Part shown: positions 1 to 5,721 of the stretch, in pieces
Layout: each line of letters opens with the position of its first letter
Position numbering within the stretch: position 1 is the first letter of the stretch
Assembly: GCA_910589095.1 (NCBI GenBank)
Contig: CAJUSN010000045.1
Coordinates: 1 to 15,631 of the forward strand
Origin: an uncultured Muribaculaceae bacterium
GTDB lineage: Bacteria; Bacteroidota; Bacteroidia; Bacteroidales; Muribaculaceae
Direction: 5' to 3'
Length of the DNA stretch: 15,631 bases
Translations under genes and position numbers: made by a program
The notes under the pieces: model-generated
The model's database searches: none
What the model saw: only the letters and a program-made list of their open reading frames with translations
Told to the model about the DNA's origin: nothing

Positions 1-108
1 AACACCGCCAAGCCGTCTTTTAACACTTCAACCGCTTATTTACATTGACCCGTAATTTACGGTGGGAGTGGTGACTTTTGTGGTGACTCGGAGGGGTATG
101 GGTGAAAG
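1..108. other. Left-edge non-coding stretch with short GTGGTGACT repeats
   Basis: No complete gene is visible here. A plus-strand frame open from the window edge ends at TGA 46-48 and could be the last 15 codons of a neighbouring gene, but nothing identifies it. CCGTA-ATT-TACGG forms a small 5-bp hairpin near 51-63. The 9-mer GTGGTGACT occurs at 68-76 and 80-88, a 12-bp period. The 11-mer CTTTTGTGGTG at 75-85 recurs at 140-150, where it covers the last bases of the tRNA-Phe acceptor stem. Such duplications at a tRNA 3' end are typical of integrative-element attachment sites, but no integrase is in view. Confidence 0.4.
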
Positions 109-143
109 AAAGACCGCTAACTCATTGAGAATTAGCGGTCTTT
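109..143 (-). terminator. Strong hairpin terminator after tRNA-Phe
   Basis: A perfect 12-bp inverted repeat (AAAGACCGCTAA at 109-120 against TTAGCGGTCTTT at 132-143) encloses an 11-nt loop. It starts 3 nt past the tRNA 3' end, and in the minus direction it ends in a T-rich run followed by CTTTC. Position and stem strength fit an intrinsic terminator that also bounds tRNA 3' processing. Because A/T runs flank the G+C core on both sides, it could work in both directions. Confidence 0.8.
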
Positions 144-145
144 TG

Positions 146-218
146 TGGTGTTACCAGGAATCGAACCGGGGACACAAGGATTTTCAGTCCTTTGCTCTAC
201 CAACTGAGCTATAACACC
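146..218 (-). tRNA. tRNA-Phe (anticodon GAA)
   Basis: Read on the minus strand, the 73-nt sequence folds as a standard cloverleaf. The 7-bp acceptor stem is GGTGTTA/TAACACC. The D-arm is GCTCAGTTGGTAGAGC. The anticodon arm is AAGGA-CTGAAAA-TCCTT, giving GAA at positions 34-36, and the T-loop is TTCGATT. The discriminator base is A, and CCA is not encoded because the next bases are CAA. One oddity is that the T-stem CCCGG/CCTGG has a C51-U63 mismatch in its middle pair. The other stems are clean, so the tRNA is probably functional. It has its own promoter and terminator and reads as a single-gene unit. Confidence 0.93.
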
Positions 219-259
219 ATCATGTTTGTTGCGTTAGCGGCTTTTGCCGTTTTGCGATG

Positions 260-291
260 CAAAGTTAGTGCGTTTTTTTGATTCTCACAAA
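260..291 (-). promoter_or_regulatory. Bacteroidota-type promoter of tRNA-Phe
   Basis: On the minus strand the -7 box TAACTTTG (260-267) matches TAnnTTTG exactly. A TTTG element (288-291) lies 20 nt upstream, which is the spacing known for the primary sigma factor of Bacteroides. Transcription would start near 253-256, leaving about 35 nt of leader before the tRNA. Confidence 0.72.
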
Positions 292-450
292 TTTTTTGGC
301 AACTTTTTTCCATTCATTTTTTCATTACACGAGGAATCATACGGGAAATCAACGCATTACACTTTTCTTCCCGCATCAGCTTTACGCACTTGCCTCTGCC
401 CAAGGAACGCTCTCAGGCCTAACGACGACAGGCAAGGAGACCACAACGGT

Positions 451-938
451 TTAATGCGCCCGCGGGAGAGTGTAGTCCACACCTTCGGCTATGATCTCAA
501 CCGGAGTACCTACCTTGACATATTTTTTCAGCTCAAGAACCTTGTCATTGTGCAGGCGCACACATCCCATGCTGGCACGGGTACCGATGGATTCGGGCTC
601 ATTGGTACCGTGGATGCCGATTGATCGGAATTTCGGCATTTTCAGGCGCATGAACCAGGGTCCGTAACTGGCGCGGAACTTACCGTCAAAATCGGGCCAA
701 CGGCTGGAGTTCTCAATACTCATGATGCTGAATTTCCCTTCGGGTGTCTTATGATCTCCGTTGCGGGTTTTATTGCCAAGGTTTTCGCCCAGACACACAT
801 CTGTCTCAAACAGAAGCGAATCGCGCTCGTTGAGCACATATAGTTTAAAATCCTTTTTGCAATCACAATCCGGTTCTCGGCCCGGATTACACCTATCGCC
901 ACAACGGCCGCGAGAATGGTAAATAGTAAACGTTTCAT
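451..938 (-). pseudogene. L,D-transpeptidase (YkuD family), frameshifted near its N-terminus
   Basis: The frame from ATG 936-938 encodes a signal peptide (MKRLLFTILAAVVAIGVIRA) and then ENRIVIAK. The rest of the protein lies in the next frame from about 857 to the TAA at 451. Adding one A to the five-A run (854-858) restores a 162-residue protein. It would read DFKLYVLNERD, then KTRNGDHKTPEGKF, then the catalytic region with HGTN (His110) and SMGCVRL (Cys126). These match the YkuD domain, which makes 3-3 peptidoglycan cross-links or anchors proteins to the wall in the periplasm. As written, no product has both export signal and active site: the initiating frame ends at codon 72. The shift is either a real mutation, a homopolymer sequencing error or, less likely, slippage. 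It is the last gene of the fmt operon, 50 nt after the lipoprotein gene. Confidence 0.82.
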
Positions 939-988
939 ATTCAATTTAAATCAATGTGAGTGTATCTGCATGTCACTCAGCCTTTAGT

Positions 989-1417
989 TCAATACTTTCT
1001 TAATGTTATGGTTATCCCCTCTGCAGTAGTCATCACAAGATGATCGTTGTCAAGACGGTCAATATGGTAATGCTCGACCCAGTTACGGGTCTCTGCCGTG
1101 GCATCCGGCGGGGGGGTCACACCCCAATCGGTCAGAAACACCGGACTGTCTTCTGCAAACTCAAGCGACAGCGAGGGATTGTCGTAGGTCATGTTGGCAG
1201 TGATTTTCGTTTCGCCCGGCGCTGTCAGTTGAGCCGTGTGGCGATAGAAGCAGTAATACCTGTCCGACACCATGACATCGTGCCCTTCCGCATCGGTCAT
1301 GTGCGTTATCTGCCATTGTCCCGCCAAGGGGCCTATGAGCGGTGTTTCGCGGCATCCTGCAAGCGACAGCGCCATCATCACGGCCGCCGCCACTGAATAT
1401 ATCATTTTCTTAGGCAT
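989..1417 (-). CDS. Lipocalin-like lipoprotein, function unknown
   Basis: This 142-residue protein starts at ATG 1415-1417 (MPKKMIYS). The frame extends further upstream, but that stretch lies inside the wzi-like gene and lacks signal-peptide character. Residues 1-21 form a lipoprotein signal peptide with lipobox L-A-G-C, so Cys22 would be lipidated and the protein anchored in the envelope. Next comes GPLAGQWQI with the G-x-W signature (Gly33, Trp35) of small lipocalin-like beta-barrels common in Bacteroidales. The rest is strand-rich, alternating polar and hydrophobic, ending in GITITLRKY. Its start codon lies 16 nt inside the end of the wzi-like gene, which implies translational coupling. 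Lipoprotein status is well supported. The lipocalin-like fold is an inference from the GxW motif and the size, and no ligand can be named. Confidence 0.78.
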   Translation of the reverse strand: MPKKMIYSVAAAVMMALSLAGCRETPLIGPLAGQWQITHMTDAEGHDVMVSDRYYCFYRHTAQLTAPGETKITANMTYDNPSLSLEFAEDSPVFLTDWGVTPPPDATAETRNWVEHYHIDRLDNDHLVMTTAEGITITLRKY

Positions 1418-2991
1418 CCTGTCTTGCTTATAGTTAACATTGCTCCATAGCTTTTTCCCAGCAGGCGGCCACCGTCGGCCGCAAGCCCGAGGCGGAAATC
1501 CCACCCGGCCAACTTACGAGGCGAATAATTCACCTCAAGCAGCGCATTGAAATTATGCAACACCACAGGTGTAGGGTCATCATATGTTCCCCATGAACGC
1601 GTATAGCTCATCAGCACTCGGTAGCCAACCTCATCCAGCGGGCGCCCGGAGAATCCGAAATGATGTCCTTTCACGCGGTTATGGCGAAACTTCAGCGTGC
1701 CGTCATTGTTGAATATCGGCGAAATCACAAGCGGATTGCCCATGCCCATGCCCCAGTGGCTCCAGCCCGGATAGAGGTAATGGTTGTAATAATTGTCGCG
1801 ACCACTCACCTGCTCCGGTATAGTGGAGGTGTGGTCCCAGTACACGGCTCCGCTCTGATCCTTGGTGTTCAGATACTCATAAACGAACTTGTCTACGAAT
1901 CGGTTCCGCGGGAAGCTCACCTCTACTCCCACAAGCATATCGCGCCACACATGGTCAAAAAACATCATGGAATGATCCTCGAAATAGTGCTGGTAATATC
2001 CTCTGAATCCCCATTCCGTTCCGCGAGGCTTGAAGGTAGCGGCCAACGACCACTCCCCTACATGATTGCCCAACGCATTCAGCACCTCGCCCATCTGGTC
2101 AGGCTCAGACGAATCGCCGCCCCCCATTCCGAAGATCGACTTTATGATGTCGCCCACACCATGTGTGAAGTGCACGGAACGTTTCTCACCCGTATAGCGG
2201 TCGGTCCAATACACATTGCCGGCAAACTCAGTGCCCAGTTCCAATCCGCCTTCAACCGTGAAGGGGTGACGCTCCGGATCACCTACACGCAGGAACAATC
2301 CTCGGGTGATATACCACACCTTTTCGGCCCAGCGTCCATCCGGACCAACATAATCCTTCTCCCAGCGCCAATCAGTGAGCAAGCCCATGGAGAAATAAGC
2401 CTTCGCGGCAAGCCAATGATTGGTCCAGGGCACATACTCATAGCGCGGCATTGCAAGATACACCTGCGGCACGGGACGTGCATTTTGCGAAAACACCATG
2501 TCGCCCGAGCCGAGCTCCTGATTCACCACTCCCATATACCGTTGCTTAGAGCCGATCGTAAGCTCCAGACAGCGCCAGCGCACCTCACCGTAGAGCTGCT
2601 GCACCACGAAATGAGAGGTAAAATTATAAGGCACCGCCAAGTCAACGCCAAAGCCCCATGAGAACCGCTCGTCATGTTGCATGTCGCGAAAAAACGAGCC
2701 TCTCAAATAGCCGTTGTTTTTCTTGATGGAACCAAGCCCCCAGCGATTGTCAAGCAGCCAAAAAGGTGTATGGTTCGAAGCCGTTGAAGCCATCGCCTCG
2801 GCTCGCCAATGGTAAGGCGACCGCTCTTTATCGGCCACAGGCCGACAGGCCACGCTGTCGTCCCTCACCTCAACCACCTCTTCAATCGCTTCAATCGCCA
2901 AAGCAACCGTATCCGCCGGTTCAGCAGCATGAGCCGTCATGGCCCATCCCACCAGTATTGCCGCCGCAGAGAATAAAATGTGCTTCATCAT
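1402..2991 (-). CDS. Wzi-family capsule-assembly outer-membrane protein
   Basis: The 529-residue protein (528 if the second ATG is used; GGAG sits just upstream) has a Sec signal peptide ending in AHA at residue 22. After a short acidic linker comes a long barrel-like sequence with features of Bacteroidota Wzi homologues: HTPFWLLDNRWGLGS near residues 74-88, GSKQRYMGVVNQELGSGDM around 147-165, RYEYVPWTNHWLAAK, and RSWGTYDDP near the C-terminus. In Proteobacteria Wzi is an outer-membrane barrel that attaches capsule to the surface, and that role is inferred here. The ATG shares ATGA with the fmt stop. The last residues (TGCLRK) lack the terminal aromatic usual in outer-membrane barrels, and this tail overlaps the next gene's start. 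No capsule polymerase or export genes are present nearby. Confidence 0.88.
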   Translation of the reverse strand: MMKHILFSAAAILVGWAMTAHAAEPADTVALAIEAIEEVVEVRDDSVACRPVADKERSPYHWRAEAMASTASNHTPFWLLDNRWGLGSIKKNNGYLRGSFFRDMQHDERFSWGFGVDLAVPYNFTSHFVVQQLYGEVRWRCLELTIGSKQRYMGVVNQELGSGDMVFSQNARPVPQVYLAMPRYEYVPWTNHWLAAKAYFSMGLLTDWRWEKDYVGPDGRWAEKVWYITRGLFLRVGDPERHPFTVEGGLELGTEFAGNVYWTDRYTGEKRSVHFTHGVGDIIKSIFGMGGGDSSEPDQMGEVLNALGNHVGEWSLAATFKPRGTEWGFRGYYQHYFEDHSMMFFDHVWRDMLVGVEVSFPRNRFVDKFVYEYLNTKDQSGAVYWDHTSTIPEQVSGRDNYYNHYLYPGWSHWGMGMGNPLVISPIFNNDGTLKFRHNRVKGHHFGFSGRPLDEVGYRVLMSYTRSWGTYDDPTPVVLHNFNALLEVNYSPRKLAGWDFRLGLAADGGRLLGKSYGAMLTISKTGCLRK

Positions 2992-3950
2992 TCTCCGAAT
3001 TTCATTTCACTCCATCTGCATCCACGCAGATACTCCTCCGCGTCCATGCGGCGCTTACCTTGCGGCTGAAGGCTTAGAATCTGAAGTCGCACATCGCCGC
3101 AATCCACGGTCATGCGTCCACGTTCGCCAATCCGCACCCGCCCCGGCTCCGAGGCCGGCTCGTCGGTAATTGCGGTGGCAAAAATCTTCATTGTCCCTGC
3201 ATCCTCACCGTCGGCCTTCATCGGCGTCCACGCTGCCGGATAGGGAGCGAGTCCGCGAATCAGATTGCGCACCCTTTCAGCCGGCGCACTCCAATCAATC
3301 AGGCACGTGTCCTTGAATATCTTCGGAGCAGCAGTAGGTTCTATCCCACCCATATCGCTTTGCGCGGTGGTGGCGAGCTCTCCTGTTGCTATAGCATTGA
3401 CAGTGTCAACCGTCAGGCGCGCTCCAAGTTCCATAAGGCGATCATGCACCACTCCGGCATCATCATCGGGACCTATCGCCACGCGCTCCTGCTGGATCAC
3501 ATCGCCGGTGTCAATCTCATGCTTAAGAAAAAATGTGGTCACCCCGGTTTCCGTGTCACCGTTGATCACCGCCCAGTTGATAGGGGCTGCCCCACGGTAG
3601 CGCGGCAACAGCGATGCATGGAGGTTGAAAGTGCCCAGTGGCGGCATGGTCCACACCACCTCAGGCAGCATCCTGAAAGCTATCACCACAAACAAATCGG
3701 CCTCCAACGCACGCAATTCAGCCACAAACGCCTCATCCTTTAGCTTAACAGGCTGCAACACCGGCAACCCATGGCGCAAAGCAGCCTGCTTCACTGCCGA
3801 TTGCATCAGATGCTTGCCTCGGCCAGCAGGCTTATCAGGTCCGGTGACCACGGCCACCACTTCATGTCCGGCTGCAAGCATGGCCTCAAGCGAGGCCACC
3901 GCAAAATCCGGAGTGCCGAAAAACACTATTTTCAATTTCTTATCGGTCAT
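2988..3950 (-). CDS. fmt: Methionyl-tRNA formyltransferase
   Basis: Fmt transfers a formyl group from 10-formyl-tetrahydrofolate to Met-tRNAfMet in the cytoplasm for translation initiation. At 320 residues it has the normal family length. The Rossmann-type catalytic domain opens with KIVFFGTPDFA (residues 7-17). The folate site and catalytic residues are in FNLHASLLPRYRGAAPI (Asn109, His111) and DTGDVI (Asp147), equivalent to Asn106, His108 and Asp144 of the E. coli enzyme. The C-terminal tRNA-binding domain covers about residues 208-318 (IDWSAPAERVRNLIRGLAPYP). The stop TGA overlaps the wzi-like ATG. Directly upstream lies an in-frame 13-codon ORF whose TGA abuts the fmt ATG. The start MTDKKLK is consistent with the usual N-terminus. 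Confidence 0.96.
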   Translation of the reverse strand: MTDKKLKIVFFGTPDFAVASLEAMLAAGHEVVAVVTGPDKPAGRGKHLMQSAVKQAALRHGLPVLQPVKLKDEAFVAELRALEADLFVVIAFRMLPEVVWTMPPLGTFNLHASLLPRYRGAAPINWAVINGDTETGVTTFFLKHEIDTGDVIQQERVAIGPDDDAGVVHDRLMELGARLTVDTVNAIATGELATTAQSDMGGIEPTAAPKIFKDTCLIDWSAPAERVRNLIRGLAPYPAAWTPMKADGEDAGTMKIFATAITDEPASEPGRVRIGERGRMTVDCGDVRLQILSLQPQGKRRMDAEEYLRGCRWSEMKFGE

Positions 3951-3992
3951 TCAATTCTCTTTTTTATCCGATCGGAAGGCAGCCTTATTCAT
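3951..3992 (-). CDS. 13-codon leader ORF (MNKAAFRSDKKEN) ahead of fmt
   Basis: ATG at 3990-3992 is preceded by a perfect AGGAGG (3999-4004) with a 6-nt spacer, which is rare in Bacteroidota, where most starts lack a Shine-Dalgarno. The ORF runs 13 codons to TGA (3951-3953), and the next codon is the fmt ATG in the same frame. The predicted transcription start near 4016-4018 puts this ORF at the very front of the mRNA. It could be a leader peptide that delivers terminating ribosomes to fmt, a readthrough-controlled N-terminal extension, or an older fmt start shut off by a stop codon. No regulatory motif is obvious in the peptide. Confidence 0.45.
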   Translation of the reverse strand: MNKAAFRSDKKEN

Positions 3993-4022
3993 CGCTATCC
4001 TCCTGATTCTTTCTCTTGGCTG

Positions 4023-4030
4023 CAAAGTTA
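4023..4030 (-). promoter_or_regulatory. -7 box of the fmt operon
   Basis: TAACTTTG on the minus strand is an exact TAnnTTTG match followed by CA, as in many Bacteroidota promoters. No TTTG lies at the ideal 19-21 nt upstream; the nearest (4043-4046) is 12 nt away. The start site would be near 4016-4018, about 25 nt before the leader ORF. Confidence 0.55.
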
Positions 4031-4231
4031 ACTCATTTTTACCAAAACACCCATCACCGGTCCCGCATTTCTCACCTCCATATATTGAATTACCCACCTG
4101 GATCTATATGGATGCGGCCAAAATGCAGTCCGATCCTCCTCACCTCCTTCCGCAACGCACATCATCCTCCTAGCACCCTCATTATTAATGTTATTTAACA
4201 AAGAAACAACAAACCACATTGCATTTTTCAC

Positions 4232-4239
4232 TATTTTTG
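4232..4239 (+). promoter_or_regulatory. Possible -7 box for the 4334 lipoprotein gene
   Basis: TATTTTTG matches TAnnTTTG, but the surroundings are T-rich and no TTTG sits at the right distance upstream. It would give a leader of roughly 85-90 nt. A weak candidate. Confidence 0.3.
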
Positions 4240-4333
4240 GACAATGTTTTCCTAAACAATGATAAACCGCATCCACACTACGGTAATTGTAATCTAATCG
4301 ACTTCTTTTCATTAACCTTTCAAACGCAATATC

Positions 4334-4897
4334 ATGAAAAAACTACTATCCTTCATCATTGCCGTAAGCGCAGTGTCTGGCTTATGCACAAGCTGCGGAT
4401 CTTCCGACGAACCGGCGCCCGCGCCCGAGAAACCTAATCCCTCATTAGGCAACTATTACTCTCACGGCGGATTTTTCACAGTGATCGATGGCGATACCAT
4501 TGAAATCACCGACAACACGCTCACCATTCCTCAACTCACCACCGACTTCACCATCAATGTTTATTCCAACGGGATTCTCAAAGAAAGCAGTGACGCATAT
4601 TCCGAAAACCATGGGCTGAAAGCTTCACTCGTCAATCCAATTGAATCGCCATCAGCTCCCGGTTTAGAACCGGTGCAGTGGCCACGTGTGAGCTGCATGG
4701 CATCATCTTGCGAACGCGAGGATTCTCTCCTCATGCATCCCATTTTCAAACAGACCTTCCGCATAACCCCACACCAAAGCTCCGCTTTGTCCGGGCAACC
4801 CCGAAGCACTGTCATACAGCTCTCAACCTCCGGGATGTTTTTTGCCGACCAAAGCGCACGCCTCTTCGAAGCCTACCTCACCATAGTGGAAGAGTAA
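4334..4897 (+). CDS. Small lipoprotein, function unknown
   Basis: This 187-residue protein has a lipoprotein signal peptide (MKKLLSFIIAVSAVSG) and lipobox C-T-S-C, with Cys21 as the lipidated residue. It is followed by GSSDEP and a Pro/Ala linker to about residue 38. Acidic residues shortly after the Cys resemble the surface-export signal described for Bacteroidota lipoproteins, so surface exposure is possible but inferred. Residues 40-85 are strand-rich (FFTVIDGDTIEITDN), Ig-like in flavour. The second half contains two further cysteines in SCMASSC (about 121-127) and no family I recognise. It stands alone on the plus strand, converging on recO with only 2 bp between stop codons. The signal peptide and an intact frame support a real gene. 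Confidence 0.75.
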   Translation: MKKLLSFIIAVSAVSGLCTSCGSSDEPAPAPEKPNPSLGNYYSHGGFFTVIDGDTIEITDNTLTIPQLTTDFTINVYSNGILKESSDAYSENHGLKASLVNPIESPSAPGLEPVQWPRVSCMASSCEREDSLLMHPIFKQTFRITPHQSSALSGQPRSTVIQLSTSGMFFADQSARLFEAYLTIVEE

Positions 4898-4899
4898 GC

Positions 4900-5625
4900 T
4901 CACATCAGCGCGTGCAGCACATCGAGCGAGCGCAGCGAAGTGAGCTGCGTGTGGTGAAGCGTGTAATATTCCAACACACCCTCAAGCACCCTGGCACGCG
5001 TGGCGCGGTCCATGCGCCAGCGGTGCATGTTGGCATAGGTCAAGCGCATCAGTGTCACCACTGCGCGTGCCTCCGAGGCCGCAAGATGGCGCGTATGAAG
5101 CGGAGCGGTCATGCGGAACCGCGCATCAACCAAGTCAAACACCATCCCCTCTCGATAGTCCGTGATATCAGGCGCCACACCCAGCACCCGCGCCAGCCCC
5201 GCCAGGAAACATAGGTGAAAATTGGCCAAGCGGGCCGGTGGCAGGGCGTCAAGCTGCATGATACCATGGGCTATGAACCGCCACACACTTTCATCGCCCG
5301 GCCCGTCGCGTAGCACCGCGCCAAGCACCTCAGCCAAAAACAGGGCCAGAGAATTTTTCACCGGATTGGACGCAACACTGTGCAACGTGGCCAGCGCACG
5401 GGGATTGGCCAACCTCCCCACCTCCACCCCGGGCTTCAATTCGGCCTCACACTCTATCAACGACAGCGGCATCATCAGCGCCCGCATCCTTGCGGCGTTT
5501 CGGCCCGCACCTGCACTCACGGCAAATGCCATCCTGCCGCGCTCAAGCGAATAGGCTGTGAATATGTTGTGACGGTCATTATGCCGTATGGTGCGCAATG
5601 CTATCAAATGAAGAGTCTGTTTCAT
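4900..5625 (-). CDS. recO: DNA repair protein RecO
   Basis: RecO binds single-stranded DNA and, with RecR, loads RecA onto SSB-coated gaps in the RecF pathway. The start chosen is ATG 5623-5625 (MKQTLHLIALRTIRHNDRHNI), where family members begin with the first strand of the OB-fold; the frame continues upstream but into promoter DNA. The product is 241 residues, the usual length. The N-terminal OB-fold spans about residues 1-80 (YSLERGRMAF). The helical C-terminal domain contains NPVKNSLALFLAEVLGAVL, ARLANFHLCFLAGLARVLG and the ending SLDVLHALM, all typical of Bacteroidota RecO. No CxxC zinc motif is present. It diverges from neuC, and its -7 box lies so close to the ATG that the mRNA may be almost leaderless. 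Confidence 0.9.
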   Translation of the reverse strand: MKQTLHLIALRTIRHNDRHNIFTAYSLERGRMAFAVSAGAGRNAARMRALMMPLSLIECEAELKPGVEVGRLANPRALATLHSVASNPVKNSLALFLAEVLGAVLRDGPGDESVWRFIAHGIMQLDALPPARLANFHLCFLAGLARVLGVAPDITDYREGMVFDLVDARFRMTAPLHTRHLAASEARAVVTLMRLTYANMHRWRMDRATRARVLEGVLEYYTLHHTQLTSLRSLDVLHALM

Positions 5626-5634
5626 AAGTAATCG

Positions 5635-5642
5635 CAAATTTA
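5635..5642 (-). promoter_or_regulatory. -7 box of recO
   Basis: TAAATTTG on the minus strand matches TAnnTTTG exactly and ends 9 nt before the recO ATG. The predicted start site is about 2-6 nt from the start codon. There is no clear -33 TTTG, since TTG at 5657-5659 is too close. Confidence 0.42.
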
Positions 5643-5697
5643 CATCTTTTTCCGCGCAATACACGCTGCCACCAACTGCTCTTTGCTTTTTTTTCAC

Positions 5698-5705
5698 TAC
5701 TTTTG
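5698..5705 (+). promoter_or_regulatory. -7 box of neuC
   Basis: TACTTTTG followed by CAG is an exact TAnnTTTG match 16 nt before the neuC ATG, giving a leader of about 10 nt. The -33 region is poor, as TTTG at 5682-5685 is only 12 nt away. It faces the recO -7 box across 55 bp, so the two promoters may compete. Confidence 0.6.
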
Positions 5706-5721
5706 CAGAAACATCATCCCC

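Larger units (their letters stand above)
3951..4333. other. Divergent intergenic region between fmt and a lipoprotein gene
   Basis: This 383-bp gap separates the minus-strand fmt operon from the plus-strand lipoprotein gene. It holds the fmt leader ORF and its AGGAGG, the fmt -7 box (4023-4030) and a candidate plus-strand -7 box (4232-4239). An 8-bp inverted repeat, TCCATATA (4077-4084) and TATATGGA (4105-4112), has a 20-nt centre and could be an operator. The part from about 4180 to 4330 is A+T-rich, as expected for promoter DNA. I see no convincing protein-coding gene in it beyond the leader ORF. Confidence 0.55.

Noticed and set aside
244..624. 126-codon plus-strand open frame starting near the tRNA promoter
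   Set aside because: It overlaps the tRNA promoter and the conserved YkuD catalytic region on the opposite strand and has no recognisable domain.
851..861. Programmed -1 ribosomal frameshift in the L,D-transpeptidase
   Set aside because: The site reads A-AAA-AGG in the zero frame, so the A-site tRNA could not re-pair as on the canonical A-AAA-AAG, and no purpose is evident; not excluded, but mutation or sequencing error is simpler.
1660..2661. 333-codon plus-strand open frame antisense to the wzi-like gene
   Set aside because: Composition is His/Arg/Leu-rich with no domain, and the opposite strand holds a clear Wzi-family protein in its entirety.
4028..4312. 94-codon minus-strand open frame in the fmt upstream gap
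   Set aside because: No motif, no start signal, runs through the A+T-rich promoter region and the fmt -7 box.
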